DNA of 64,000 nucleotides from Lachnospiraceae bacterium UBA7076. GTDB taxonomy: Bacteria > Bacillota > Clostridia > Lachnospirales > Lachnospiraceae. The DNA lies in NCBI GenBank assembly GCA_002493625.1, contig DKZK01000013.1, forward strand, positions 151,398 to 215,397, given 5' to 3'. Shown here one piece after another: positions 34,078 through 43,363 of this stretch. The notes below the pieces were generated by a model. The model ran no database searches. It was not told where the DNA came from and saw only the letters and a list, made by a program, of their open reading frames with translations. Position numbers and translations under genes: made by a program. How positions within the stretch are numbered: the stretch's first letter is position 1; each line of letters opens with the position of its first letter.

Positions 34078-34752
34078 ATGAGGCATAGAATTTTGATTGT
34101 GGATGATGAAGCTATGATGACGGAACTGCTTTCCGATCATCTGGGCGACGAGGGCTATGAAATCTATACGGCAAACAGCGCAAAGCGCGCCATGGAGCTT
34201 CTTCCCGTAAATCCGCATCTCATAATACTGGATATTAATATGCCGGAAATGGATGGCCTGGAGTTTTGTAAGACCATACGTGAGCATGTTTCCTGCCCCG
34301 TTCTTTTTGTGACGGCAAGAATTACGGAGCAGGATAAAATAAACGGTTTGCAGTACGGCGGAGACGATTACATTACCAAGCCCTTCAGCTTAAAGGAGCT
34401 TTCCGCGAGAATCGCCGCGCATTTACGGCGGGATGAACGCACGCAGGCTGTGGCGTCTGTCTTGACCTCAGGAGAGCTCCTTGTGAATCTTTCCCAGCAT
34501 CGTGTTTTCTTTCGGGAGCAGGAAATTGAGGTATCAAAAAGGGAATTTGACATTATTGAGTTTCTCTTAACAAATGCAGGACAGGTCTTTGACCGTGAGC
34601 GTATATATGAACGTATCTGGGGGTATGATGCGGAGGGCAGCGCAGACGTGATAAAGGAGCATATAAGAAAAATACGGGCAAAGCTCCACGAGGCAACAGG
34701 AGAAGAGTATATCGAGACGGTCTGGGGGGTAGGTTATAAATGGAAACGATAA
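34078..34752 (+). CDS. OmpR-family response regulator
   Basis: A 224-residue regulator with receiver pocket VDDE (8-11), Asp52 in ILDINMPEMDG, Lys near 102 in YITKPFS, and a winged-helix domain ending TVWGVGYKWKR. GAGGT lies seven bases before the ATG at 34078; an upstream GTG lacks a site. It overlaps the kinase gene by 13 bases. The lipoprotein and ABC-2 exporter downstream are its likely targets. Confidence 0.94.
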   Translation: MRHRILIVDDEAMMTELLSDHLGDEGYEIYTANSAKRAMELLPVNPHLIILDINMPEMDGLEFCKTIREHVSCPVLFVTARITEQDKINGLQYGGDDYITKPFSLKELSARIAAHLRRDERTQAVASVLTSGELLVNLSQHRVFFREQEIEVSKREFDIIEFLLTNAGQVFDRERIYERIWGYDAEGSADVIKEHIRKIRAKLHEATGEEYIETVWGVGYKWKR

Positions 34753-36038
34753 AGAAAAAATGGAATAATCTGCCGCTGCGGCATTTTTTTATATTGACGG
34801 TTTGCGTTTCGATTGTGATTGCGGCGCTTTTGTCTGCGCTTATTATCGGATGCTGTGCTTCCTTCCGGCATTGGCTGTTACCGGACCCCAATGCCGTTTA
34901 TCTTACGGTTGAAAAAATAATGTCTGACGGTAGTGTCACTAGCGAGACGTCTCTTCTGGAGTTTGGGGAGGAAAATGAACAGCTGCCCCAGCTGCAGGAG
35001 TATGTTGAAATACCGGAGGAATATAATGAAGATGTGGTATATCCGGATACAGTGAAATACTCCGTAAATAAAATTGAAAAGAGCTTTGACACTCTTTCAC
35101 CGAAGCGGAAGCTGGCTTATCAGATTGCAGGGGCAACGATGGTTGCTGCTCCTGCAATATTGGCATTTGTGGGAATTATACTGTGCAGTATGGTATTTTA
35201 CAGACGCAAGCTGAAGGAACCGCTGAGACAAATGGCTGATGCAACAACGCAAATTGCAAATCAGAATCTTGACTTTGAAATTCAATATGACTGTGGGGAT
35301 GAGATGGGCGATTTGTGCCGCTCCTTTGAGAATATGCGGGCAGCCCTTTACGAAAATAATAAGGCAATGTGGAATATGCTGGAGGAACGGAAGCTGATGC
35401 AGGCGTCCGTTGCCCATGATTTGCGCAATCCGATTGCTATTATAGAGGGTTACACGGAATATCTGGATGAAGGGCTGAAAAAAGGTGATATCAGCAAAGA
35501 AAAAATTGCCCATATTGTGGAAAACCTCAATGTTGCGGCAAAAAGACTGGAGAAATATACGGAGTCCGTCAAATTTTTAAATCAGTCGGAGGAAACGCCG
35601 ATTGACCCCAAACCGGTTTATGTATCGGAGCTTACGGATGGAATTATGGGGGATTTGTCACTGCTGGCAGAACATGACAACATAACCTTGCGTGAGGAAA
35701 AAAATTTTTCGGACAAAAAAATACAGGTTGATACAGCCATACTTTACCGTATTTTGGAAAATATAGTCAACAATGCTCTGCGGTATGCAAAAAGTGAGGT
35801 GTGTCTTGCCTTTTCACTGTCAGACCGTGTGCTTACCGTTACTGTCACGGATGACGGAGGCGGCTTTCCTTCTGAGGTATTGGATAATAAAGGGAAAAGA
35901 CTGCTTGTTGCTGACAGGGAGGGACATATGGGTATCGGACTTTCCATAAGCCGGCTTCTTTGCAGGAAGCATGGGGGCGGCATGGAGTTGTCAAATACGC
36001 CAAAGGGAGCCTGTGTAAAAATATTTCTTGCAGTTTGA
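34740..36038 (+). CDS. Sensor histidine kinase
   Basis: A 432-residue kinase with membrane segments near residues 14-38 and 123-150 enclosing a Glu/Asp-rich extracytoplasmic domain of about 85 residues. A HAMP domain follows (LKEPLRQMADATTQIANQNLDFEI), then HisKA ASVAHDLRNPIAIIEG with His226, and an ATPase domain with NIVNNALRYA, DDGGGFP and HMGIGLSI. The DLRNP form of the H box and overall layout resemble kinases of lantibiotic-immunity operons. Its stop overlaps a pair of TTGAC repeats that may control the following lipoprotein-exporter genes. Confidence 0.92.
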   Translation: METIKKKWNNLPLRHFFILTVCVSIVIAALLSALIIGCCASFRHWLLPDPNAVYLTVEKIMSDGSVTSETSLLEFGEENEQLPQLQEYVEIPEEYNEDVVYPDTVKYSVNKIEKSFDTLSPKRKLAYQIAGATMVAAPAILAFVGIILCSMVFYRRKLKEPLRQMADATTQIANQNLDFEIQYDCGDEMGDLCRSFENMRAALYENNKAMWNMLEERKLMQASVAHDLRNPIAIIEGYTEYLDEGLKKGDISKEKIAHIVENLNVAAKRLEKYTESVKFLNQSEETPIDPKPVYVSELTDGIMGDLSLLAEHDNITLREEKNFSDKKIQVDTAILYRILENIVNNALRYAKSEVCLAFSLSDRVLTVTVTDDGGGFPSEVLDNKGKRLLVADREGHMGIGLSISRLLCRKHGGGMELSNTPKGACVKIFLAV

Positions 36039-36066
36039 CAAAATTTTGACTTTTAGCATTTAAGAT
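36034..36066 (+). promoter_or_regulatory. TTGAC direct repeats, possible response-regulator site
   Basis: TTGAC at 36035-36039 and 36046-36050, spaced one helical turn (11 bp), the arrangement used by many OmpR-family regulators. The first copy overlaps the kinase stop codon. A weak -10 (TAAGAT) lies at 36061-36066. Confidence 0.35.
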
Positions 36067-36086
36067 CTTCTTGTAAATATATGTAT

Positions 36087-36160
36087 CAAGTTTTCTATGA
36101 AAACTTGATATGTAGCGTCAGCCCATTTGCCGAAGGCAAATATGGAATGGCTGATGTTCA
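36087..36160 (+). repeat. Leader hairpin-module repeat, copy 3
   Basis: Two hairpins in series: CAAGTTTTC with GAAAACTTG (36087-36107), then TCAGCCCA with TGGCTGA enclosing TTTGCC with GGCAAA (36118-36154). Both occur again, with two extra hairpins between them, at 37581-37719. It ends about 25 bases before the lipoprotein start. Confidence 0.6.
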
Positions 36161-36185
36161 ACATAAACAAGGAGGTCTTTTTTAT

Positions 36186-37571
36186 ATGAAAAAAATAATT
36201 ATACTTTTCGTAACTATGGTGTCCATTTGTACATTGCTTTCTTCATGTGGGGACAGAGCCGGAACAAAGGAAAAGAGCTCTGACACAGGAAAGGTTTTTG
36301 ATGCTTCCGAAGGTACGGAAAGCAGCAATACATCTTCGGGACACGGTGAGCTGCGTCTCTTGGGCAGTCCGTACGGAGAGTGCGCCTGTATTACGGAAAA
36401 CGGGTACTATTATATGACAACAGAAATGGTGGAGCTTACGGATGGCAGCTACGGTTGTCATTTAATGTATATGGACTTTGAAACCGGGCGTGAAATTTAT
36501 CTGTGCAGTACGGCAGGCTGTAAGCATGATTCACCGGATTGTCCGGCTGTGTTTTTAAATGATGATTTTCCGGCGTATTCAACAAGAATTTTTGTGTTAC
36601 ATGACAATCTGTACATCTTAAGCCGTGAATATGACGACGACGGCACAATGGAGATATTTGGCGATGAGTATACAGAGGTAGAAACAAAACCTGCTGCCCT
36701 GTACTGCGCAAAGCTGGATGGAACGGAGCGTAAAAAGATTTATACCTTTGACCCGGAGCTCACCCTTGAGGATAAGGTGTTCGGGGACGACAATGGAATT
36801 TATATCGTTACAAAAAAACTGTCCAAGGATAAAACGCAAAGCCAGACATACACAACCTCGTCGGAGCAGAAGCTGATGTATCTGGATTTGGATTCCCTGT
36901 CAATGAAGGAAGTCTGTTCTCTGGCATTTGATGACAATATTTCATGGTCTGTCATTGGCTGCGGGGGAAACACGTTTGTGTTAAGCGGCACAGATTTCGG
37001 AAGGGAACTTTCACAGGAGGAAATGTGGGACGACGATGTATACAGGGACTTATGGTTGAATGCTTCAATGGTTTATGCGGTTCTTGACACCGATAATGGC
37101 ACACTCAGGGAAATATACAGGCAGTCAAATCAATATTATAATTCCAGACAGGTTCTTGGCGATAGTCTGTACGTGTCATCCTCCGAAAATGAAAATATTG
37201 AAGCCTATGATTTGGGAACGGGTGAAAAGAAAACCCTTTGCTCCTTACCGCAAAATTGTATTATGGGTACATTTGAAAATACACTGTATTGTCAGGAATG
37301 GGATCTTTCGAAGCCCACATTTTATTTTATAAATACAGAGACGGGAAATATAACCAGCACGCCCCTTGTAAATAAATGTAACGGATGGCCAATTGAATTT
37401 CGGGGAGAAACGACAAAGGATGTATTATTTATCTATGATTACGATGCAACCGCCCATGGCGACGGCTCCTATGAGATTTATCGAAACAAACATGCCCTGA
37501 TTTCAAAGGAAGACTTATTTGAAGGACGGGGAAATTATCGCGAGATTGAAATGATTGGCGCAGGATTCTAG
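36186..37571 (+). CDS. Lipoprotein with probable beta-propeller fold
   Basis: A 461-residue lipoprotein: signal peptide with lipobox LLSSC (about residues 16-20), a short Ser/Thr/Glu linker, then repeated beta-strand blocks alternating YYYMTTE-like, LYILSREYD-like and LYCQEWD-like segments, as in DUF5050-type propellers. A Cys-rich motif LCSTAGCKHDSPDC near residue 103 could be structural or metal-binding. The start at 36186 follows AAGGAGG. It lies between the two-component genes and the ABC-2 exporter, separated from both by hairpin-module repeats, and may be a self-protection or accessory component of that exporter. The function is not established by the sequence. Confidence 0.83.
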   Translation: MKKIIILFVTMVSICTLLSSCGDRAGTKEKSSDTGKVFDASEGTESSNTSSGHGELRLLGSPYGECACITENGYYYMTTEMVELTDGSYGCHLMYMDFETGREIYLCSTAGCKHDSPDCPAVFLNDDFPAYSTRIFVLHDNLYILSREYDDDGTMEIFGDEYTEVETKPAALYCAKLDGTERKKIYTFDPELTLEDKVFGDDNGIYIVTKKLSKDKTQSQTYTTSSEQKLMYLDLDSLSMKEVCSLAFDDNISWSVIGCGGNTFVLSGTDFGRELSQEEMWDDDVYRDLWLNASMVYAVLDTDNGTLREIYRQSNQYYNSRQVLGDSLYVSSSENENIEAYDLGTGEKKTLCSLPQNCIMGTFENTLYCQEWDLSKPTFYFINTETGNITSTPLVNKCNGWPIEFRGETTKDVLFIYDYDATAHGDGSYEIYRNKHALISKEDLFEGRGNYREIEMIGAGF

Positions 37572-37580
37572 GGATTGTGT

Positions 37581-37719
37581 CAAGTTTTCTATGAAAACTT
37601 GACATGTAGTATGTTCGGTGGCAAAGCCGCCGAGACACATCGTCAGCCCATGAGGTTCTCGATTTACAAAGTAAATCGGAACATATGCCAAAGGCAAATA
37701 TGGAATGGCTGACGTTCAA
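37581..37719 (+). repeat. Leader hairpin-module repeat, copy 4 (longest)
   Basis: Four hairpins in series: CAAGTTTTC/GAAAACTTG (37581-37601), CGGTGGC/GCCGCCG (37616-37632), CGATTTAC/GTAAATCG (about 37660-37678) and an outer CGTCAGCCCA/TGGCTGACG pair (37640-37714) that encloses the third hairpin. It fills the gap before the ABC ATPase gene and ends at its ribosome binding site. Confidence 0.6.
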
Positions 37720-37737
37720 GGAAAGGAGATTGATAAT

Positions 37738-38463
37738 ATGCTCACGTTATATGGAATTACAAAGAGATATAAAGATAAAACTGCGCTTTCGGACGTATCG
37801 TTGGAGCTGGACTGCGGAATCTATGGACTGCTGGGGCCCAATGGCGCAGGCAAATCAACGCTGATGAACATTATTACGGGCAATATCAGGCCCACAGAGG
37901 GAAAAGTTCTGTGGGACGGAACGGACATATGCAGACTGGGCGGACAATTCCGAAGCCTGATTGGGTATGCGCCGCAGCAACAGGGACTATATGACAGCTT
38001 TTCCGGCAGACGGTTTCTTTCCTATATGGCAGCGTTAAAAGGAATTGCAAAGAAGGATGTCAGGGATGAAATTGACAGGGTGCTTTCCTATGTAAATATG
38101 CAGGAAGCCGCAGACCGCGCCATCGGTGGTTATTCCGGTGGTATGAAGCAGCGGATTTTAATTGCGCAGGCTATTTTAGGGAGCCCCAGGCTGATTGTGA
38201 TGGATGAACCAACCGCAGGTCTTGACCCAAAGGAGCGTGTCCGTGTCAGAGAGCAGATTAAAGCGCTTTCGGGGGATAAGGTCATTATTGTTTCCACTCA
38301 CGTCGTTTCTGATATTGCACCCATTGCAGGCGATATTCTGTTAATTCGCTCAGGCAGCATCGTTGACAGGGGCGGTGTGGACGCTCTGTGTAAAAAATAT
38401 GGAGACAGCAGGGATTTGGAGGAGGTTTACATGCATATTTTTGGAGAGGAGGAAGCTTCATGA
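37738..38463 (+). CDS. ABC-2-type exporter ATP-binding protein
   Basis: A 241-residue CcmA-class ATPase with Walker A GPNGAGKST (about residues 34-42), Q-loop YAPQQQGLYDSFS, signature YSGGMKQRILIAQA, Walker B LIVMDEPTAGLDP and switch His in VSTHVV. AAAGGAGA precedes the ATG. It overlaps the permease gene by four bases. It belongs to the type used for lantibiotic immunity, sodium efflux and drug export. It lies downstream of a two-component system and lipoprotein that are probably part of the same response. Confidence 0.92.
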   Translation: MLTLYGITKRYKDKTALSDVSLELDCGIYGLLGPNGAGKSTLMNIITGNIRPTEGKVLWDGTDICRLGGQFRSLIGYAPQQQGLYDSFSGRRFLSYMAALKGIAKKDVRDEIDRVLSYVNMQEAADRAIGGYSGGMKQRILIAQAILGSPRLIVMDEPTAGLDPKERVRVREQIKALSGDKVIIVSTHVVSDIAPIAGDILLIRSGSIVDRGGVDALCKKYGDSRDLEEVYMHIFGEEEAS

Positions 38464-40739
38464 TTAGAATCATTCCTTATGAGCTTGGCAAGATATGGAG
38501 AAAGAGAAGCTTTCTCTTATCTGTAGGGGTACTATTTCTTTTCCATTTGTTTTTTATGTGGTATACTTCCCGTCCAAAGGAGGGAACGCCTCCGCTTGCC
38601 GCTTATAGAGCTGTCTGGTCTGAGATAGCAAAGATGGATGAGGCGGAAAAAGGGAAATACATGGAAGAAATAAAAAAGACTATAGACGGAGTATGCTTTG
38701 TTCAGAATATTCTTTCCATGCAGAGCTTTCAAAATGAATTTGGAGGCGATTTGGCTAAGCAGGAGCTTCAGAGCAATCCGGGGGTGTTTGAGCAATATTA
38801 TGACATGTATCAGTCCGGTGGCTATTTGAAGTTTACAGCTTCACTTTATGAGGAACAGGCGTTTATAAATGAATTGTATGAAGAATGGCAAAGGGTATCC
38901 GGATATGGAGATTACCTGAGGGAAATTCAGGAAAATAAAGAATTGCTTAGTGAAATATCCATTTTCGGTGGACAAAGCTCCAATTCCTTCAGCGCCAGAA
39001 ATCTGGAAAAAAGCGCCGGAGATTATGCAAATTTAAGTGATGCCAATATACGGTTTATGCCGTCCAAATGTATTACATCCGCAATGGAGCAGATATGGGC
39101 AGACCTTTTTTTGTTTCTCAGCGTTATGCTGTTTGTGGGAGGCATGATAACGGAGGAAAAGGAAAAAAAATTATTTTTTGTAACACGGAGCACGAAGTAT
39201 GGTATATTGAACAGCATTGCGGCCAAGCTGGCGGCGCTTTTCATCCACTGTATTTTTATAACCGTACTTTTTTACATGGCAGGTCTTGTCTTTTTTGCGG
39301 AGAGCGCAGGCAGACCTGATATGACAGCGGGCATTCAGTCAATAGCCCCTTATATGGAATGTAATCTGCCAATCAGTATCGGTGGTTATTTTATTCTTTC
39401 CATATTGACAAAAGCGCTTGTGTTGTTTGGAATCGGAGCGCTGCTTACGGTGTTTTGTATTTTGTCCGGTATTGCTGTCATGCCTTTTTTGATTGGTTTC
39501 GGAATGATAGGCGTAAGCGCGCTCTTGTATTATCTGATACCGTACGGCTCCCCTTTTTGCGTGTTCAAGTACATAAATCCGGTAGGATTGATGAAAACCG
39601 AAAATTTGTATGGAGGATATCTGAACTTTAATATATTCGGTTATCCGATATCCCGATTAAGTCTGTCAGCTGCATTGATATTATTGTTTTGCGTCGTAGG
39701 AACGGGCAGCAGCTTGCTGTTGTTTTGTAAAATGAAAAATATGAAAGCCGGAAAGCTGAGACTGACGGGTTTCGTGCCATTTAAACCGCATAACAATATT
39801 TTATGCCATGAGGGATATAAAATACTGATTATGAATCGCGGGCTGTTTATTTTTCTGATATTCGGGGTACTGCTTGCATACGGAAGCTTTGACCGGACAT
39901 ACACGCCGTCGGTTATGGAGCAGTATTATAAGGATATTATGACAGAGCTGGAAGGGCCGCTGACCGATGAAAAGGAAGCAATCATTTTGTCCGAAAAAAA
40001 GCGTTATGAGGAAGCGCTGCAAAAAATAGAACAGATTGAAGAAATGGTAAGCTCCGGTGAGATGAGTTCATCCGCAGGGGATGCGTTAAAGTCGCAGGCG
40101 AATATGACGCTTGCCTTTTACCCGTCTTTTTTGCGGGTGGAGAAACAGTATGATTATATTAAAGCAGGCGGCGGAAGCTTTGTTTACGATACAGGATATC
40201 TGTACCTGTTTGGTATTTTAGAAGACACCTTTTCCGTTGATTTTCTGATTTTATCCATTGGAATCATTCTTGCCGTAAGCGGGGCTGTGCCGATGGAATA
40301 TAAAACAGGAGCGCAGCTTTTACTTGGCGCAACGAAGACCGGAAAACAAAAAATTCTGCTCTATAAGGTTGTGATTTGCAGCATAGCGGCGGTAGTTTTA
40401 TCGCTGATACTGATTGTGTGCCGCGCGTACCATGTTGCATCTGTTTATCCAATGCATTGTTTTGGCGCAGATATTCAGAGCATTTTCCATTTTATGGAAT
40501 TTCCGGCGCATATTCCAATTGGCGGATTTTTATTACTGTTTGTTTTTTTGCAGGGCTTAGCGGCAGTTCTTATTGCGTGTCTCACAATATTAATATCCCT
40601 GTGGCGGAAAAATCAGGTGCAGACGGTATTTTTTGCGCTGCTGCTTCTTGTTGTTCCTATGGTGTTAAAGCAGCTTGGGTTTGAGATGGCGAAATGGTTT
40701 TCTCTGTACCCTTTGTATGGATGGACGGGGATAATATAA
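38460..40739 (+). CDS. ABC-2-type exporter permease, two-half chain
   Basis: A 759-residue permease built of two similar halves. Each begins with a cytoplasmic start and one membrane helix (MIRIIPYELGKIWRKRS; later LCHEGYKILIMNRGLF), then a charged extracytoplasmic helical domain (about residues 45-205 and 485-580), then five to six membrane helices. The second half contains VSGAVPMEYKTGAQLLLGATKTGKQKILLYK, typical of ABC-2 permeases. A single chain could thus provide the whole membrane pore for the CcmA-like ATPase. GGAGG overlaps the end of the ATPase gene. It is followed by a strong bidirectional terminator. Confidence 0.88.
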   Translation: MIRIIPYELGKIWRKRSFLLSVGVLFLFHLFFMWYTSRPKEGTPPLAAYRAVWSEIAKMDEAEKGKYMEEIKKTIDGVCFVQNILSMQSFQNEFGGDLAKQELQSNPGVFEQYYDMYQSGGYLKFTASLYEEQAFINELYEEWQRVSGYGDYLREIQENKELLSEISIFGGQSSNSFSARNLEKSAGDYANLSDANIRFMPSKCITSAMEQIWADLFLFLSVMLFVGGMITEEKEKKLFFVTRSTKYGILNSIAAKLAALFIHCIFITVLFYMAGLVFFAESAGRPDMTAGIQSIAPYMECNLPISIGGYFILSILTKALVLFGIGALLTVFCILSGIAVMPFLIGFGMIGVSALLYYLIPYGSPFCVFKYINPVGLMKTENLYGGYLNFNIFGYPISRLSLSAALILLFCVVGTGSSLLLFCKMKNMKAGKLRLTGFVPFKPHNNILCHEGYKILIMNRGLFIFLIFGVLLAYGSFDRTYTPSVMEQYYKDIMTELEGPLTDEKEAIILSEKKRYEEALQKIEQIEEMVSSGEMSSSAGDALKSQANMTLAFYPSFLRVEKQYDYIKAGGGSFVYDTGYLYLFGILEDTFSVDFLILSIGIILAVSGAVPMEYKTGAQLLLGATKTGKQKILLYKVVICSIAAVVLSLILIVCRAYHVASVYPMHCFGADIQSIFHFMEFPAHIPIGGFLLLFVFLQGLAAVLIACLTILISLWRKNQVQTVFFALLLLVVPMVLKQLGFEMAKWFSLYPLYGWTGII

Positions 40740-40752
40740 AAGCAGCAATTTT

Positions 40753-40820
40753 AAGGGGTTGTCGCAATAAGGATTTTAACTTTCTGCTAAGAAAACAAAT
40801 CCTTATTGCGACAGCCCCTT
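40753..40820. terminator. Strong bidirectional terminator, dispersed-repeat arms
   Basis: Arms 40753-40776 and 40797-40820 pair over 24 bp with a single wobble mismatch around a 20-base loop, flanked by T/A-rich ends. It lies between convergent genes and should end both transcripts. The arm (GGGGTTGTCGCAATAAGGAT in its left form) recurs at 19391, 52883 and 63940. Confidence 0.85.
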
Positions 40821-40844
40821 TTATAAGTTACGCATTGTTATGCA

Positions 40845-42254
40845 TTATGACAAGTCCTCGCCGTTTGTTTCAATAACCTTTTTGTACCAGTAGAAGGAAT
40901 CCTTTTTGTATCTTGCCATATCCTTAAGGTCAAACTCATCACGGTTTACATAAATAAATCCGTATCGCTTGACAATTCCCTCATGGGTTGAAATAAGGTC
41001 AATGGCAGACCAAGGGCAGTAGCCCATCATGTCAACGCCCTCCGATACGGCAAGCTTAATCTGCTCGATATGTTTGCGGAGATAATCAATGCGGTAATCG
41101 TCATGTATTTTTCCGTCCTCCGTAAGCTTGTCGTATGCGCCGAGGCCATTTTCCGTAACAAGCATGGGAAGGTGGTACCTGCTGTACATTTCACGGACCG
41201 TAGCCCGGAAGCCGTCAGGGTCAATCTCCCAGCCAAATTCACTGCGCAGAAGATTCGGATTTGAAAAGCTTTTGTAAACGCCCGGTTCGCAGGAGCCACC
41301 CTGCTGGTCTCCGGATGCGGCTTCCGTATTTGCTTCATCCCATTCAACCGTAGCGGTGGAATAGTAGTTAAAGCCGATAAAATCAGGATGTCCCTGCGCC
41401 ATGATATCCATATCGCCTTCCTCAATGTCAGGAATAGCGTCGTGCTCCTCAAGGAATTTCCAAACAAGATTATTGTAGCGTCCCCATACAGCCATATCCA
41501 GATAGAGCCAGTTTCTTATGGCATTGAAATTCTGCGCCGCCAGAATATCCTTCGGCTTGCAGCTTGCAGGATAAACAAGGGAAATGTTAGGGGCAGGACC
41601 GATTTTTGCGCCCGGTATCATTTCATGGCAAAGCTTCATAACCTTTGCCTGAGCCAGCAGCATATGATGATTGTCCTGATAGAGCTTTTTGTATTTATTT
41701 GATACGCCCTCCAAATTGCAGGTTCCGATAACGTCACCTGAAAGGGTGAGAACATTCTGCTCATTAATCGTGAGCCAGTATTTTACCCTGTCACCGTAAT
41801 TCTCGAACAGTATTTTTGCAAAATTAACAAATTCATCAATGCTTTCACGTCTTGTCCAGGCTCCCTTTTTTTCCAGCTCATATGGAAGGTCAAAGTGAAA
41901 CATTGTAACAAGGGGTTCAATGTTATATTTCAGACATTCGTCGATAACATCGCTGTAAAAGTCAATTCCCTCCTGATTTATTTCGCCGGAGCCTTTTGGC
42001 AGTATTCTTGTCCATGCAATGGAAAAGCGGAAGGTTTTAAAGCCCATCTCTGCCATAAGGGCAATATCCTCCTTATAGTGGTGATAAAAGTCTGCGCACA
42101 CGTCAAGCTCGCTTGTGCCTTCCGGGACTGTTTTGACATCCTGCACGCTTGGTCCTTTTCCGTGTGTAAGGTTTGCGCCCTCCACCTGATATGCGCTTGT
42201 TGATGCGCCCCAGAGAAAATTCTCAGGGAGTTTTTTGTTTTTTGTTATAAACAT
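40845..42254 (-). CDS. Glycoside hydrolase family 1, probable 6-phospho-beta-glucosidase
   Basis: A 469-residue GH1 enzyme, cytoplasmic. The acid/base is Glu165 in LTINEQN and the nucleophile Glu368 in LVTENGLG. The C-terminal stretch DLISTHEGIVKRYGFIYV carries the Ser, Lys and Tyr positions that bind the 6-phosphate in phospho-glycosidases, so a phosphorylated substrate is likely. AAGGAGG precedes the ATG. It follows the ROK kinase gene by 42 bases in the same direction; together they could phosphorylate and split beta-glucosides without a PTS, as described for BglK-type kinases. No sugar transporter is in the window. Confidence 0.9.
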   Translation of the reverse strand: MFITKNKKLPENFLWGASTSAYQVEGANLTHGKGPSVQDVKTVPEGTSELDVCADFYHHYKEDIALMAEMGFKTFRFSIAWTRILPKGSGEINQEGIDFYSDVIDECLKYNIEPLVTMFHFDLPYELEKKGAWTRRESIDEFVNFAKILFENYGDRVKYWLTINEQNVLTLSGDVIGTCNLEGVSNKYKKLYQDNHHMLLAQAKVMKLCHEMIPGAKIGPAPNISLVYPASCKPKDILAAQNFNAIRNWLYLDMAVWGRYNNLVWKFLEEHDAIPDIEEGDMDIMAQGHPDFIGFNYYSTATVEWDEANTEAASGDQQGGSCEPGVYKSFSNPNLLRSEFGWEIDPDGFRATVREMYSRYHLPMLVTENGLGAYDKLTEDGKIHDDYRIDYLRKHIEQIKLAVSEGVDMMGYCPWSAIDLISTHEGIVKRYGFIYVNRDEFDLKDMARYKKDSFYWYKKVIETNGEDLS

Positions 42255-42296
42255 GCCATACCTCCTTGTTAAATAAATGATTTATGTGAAAATATA

Positions 42297-43256
42297 TTAT
42301 TCGTTATAAAGCTGATTGAAATTCATCATTGCGCCGTAAAGGTTTGAGCGGTTGTTATATTTGCATGTTCCGATGCTTATATCCTTATACATGCCGGATA
42401 ATTTTTTCAGCTTGTCAACGTATCGGCAGATTCCTTCCAAAACAAGGGGCTGTGCGCTTATTCCGCCGCCTATCAGTATAATTTCCGGATTAAATATCAC
42501 GTATATGTTTACGCACAGCTTAGCTATTGTAAAGTACCAGTCCTCAAGTATATTCTGAACTCCCGCGTCACCCTCCGACGCCCATTTGAAAATGTCCTCC
42601 CCTGCCACATCATGGTAGCTAAGACCCTTGTATTTGGAGACCTTGCAGCGAAGCGCAAGGGTCGAACAGCATGAGCCTGCAATGTATGGAAGCGTATCAA
42701 CGGTACGGCCAACGTCGCCGATGGTTTCAATCGGCGTAATTGTTTCGACCTGCGCCCGTTCCATGTTATGAAGGGTATAGGAAATTTCACCGGCTATGAG
42801 ACTGTTGCCGTGATGAACGCGGTGGTCAATTATCATGCCGCCGCCTACGCCTGTTCCTAAAACAAGAACATAGGCATCCTTTACATTGCTGGCGTTACCC
42901 TTCCACGATTCGCAAAGGGCAGCGCATTTTCCGTCATTTTCAAGGGCAACGGGAATGTTGTTACATTTTTCCGATAGCAGTTTTCCAAGGGGCATGCCTG
43001 CAAGAAACTGTAATGCCCCGCCGTTATGAACAAAACCGTTTCGCACATCGATAAGCCCCGGAAGCGACATTGCAATTCCTTCAATCTTTTTATCCTTATG
43101 CTTTGCATAAATTTCAAAAACGGAATTTACAAACAGTTCCGCTCCGCGAGTGTTATCAAGCTGTGTGGGGAATTTGCCCGTTTCTTCTATTTCCCCGTTT
43201 TTATCCATAAGAGCAAATTTGATAAACGTGCCGCCTACATCAAAAACAAGATACAT
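42297..43256 (-). CDS. ROK-family sugar kinase
   Basis: A 319-residue ROK protein: ATP-phosphate motif FDVGGTFIKFALMD at the N-terminus, catalytic ALENDGKCAAL (Asp near 108), then VLGTGVGGGMII and a C-terminal ILIGGGISAQP. There is no helix-turn-helix, so it is a kinase rather than a repressor. The classical zinc motif CxCGxxGC is missing, as in some glucokinase-like and beta-glucoside kinase members. The GGAGGTGAAA site is clear. It is first in a two-gene operon with the GH1 enzyme, which suggests glucose or a beta-glucoside as substrate. Confidence 0.88.
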   Translation of the reverse strand: MYLVFDVGGTFIKFALMDKNGEIEETGKFPTQLDNTRGAELFVNSVFEIYAKHKDKKIEGIAMSLPGLIDVRNGFVHNGGALQFLAGMPLGKLLSEKCNNIPVALENDGKCAALCESWKGNASNVKDAYVLVLGTGVGGGMIIDHRVHHGNSLIAGEISYTLHNMERAQVETITPIETIGDVGRTVDTLPYIAGSCCSTLALRCKVSKYKGLSYHDVAGEDIFKWASEGDAGVQNILEDWYFTIAKLCVNIYVIFNPEIILIGGGISAQPLVLEGICRYVDKLKKLSGMYKDISIGTCKYNNRSNLYGAMMNFNQLYNE

Positions 43257-43311
43257 TTTTTTTCACCTCCGTAATATGCATGGATATGAATAAAAGTAAA
43301 TCATGTATTCA

Positions 43312-43340
43312 ATTATAAAATTTATGTGCATTTACCGCAA
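43312..43340 (-). promoter_or_regulatory. Promoter for the ROK kinase-glycosidase operon
   Basis: On the minus strand TTGCGG (43335-43340), 17-base spacer, TATAAT (43312-43317). It lies 56 bases before the kinase start. Confidence 0.6.
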
Positions 43341-43363
43341 GTGTTTTAAGGGCTAATTTTATA

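Noticed and set aside
42297..43256. ROK protein as a transcriptional repressor
   Set aside because: There is no N-terminal helix-turn-helix; the ATP motif begins at residue 4, as in kinases.
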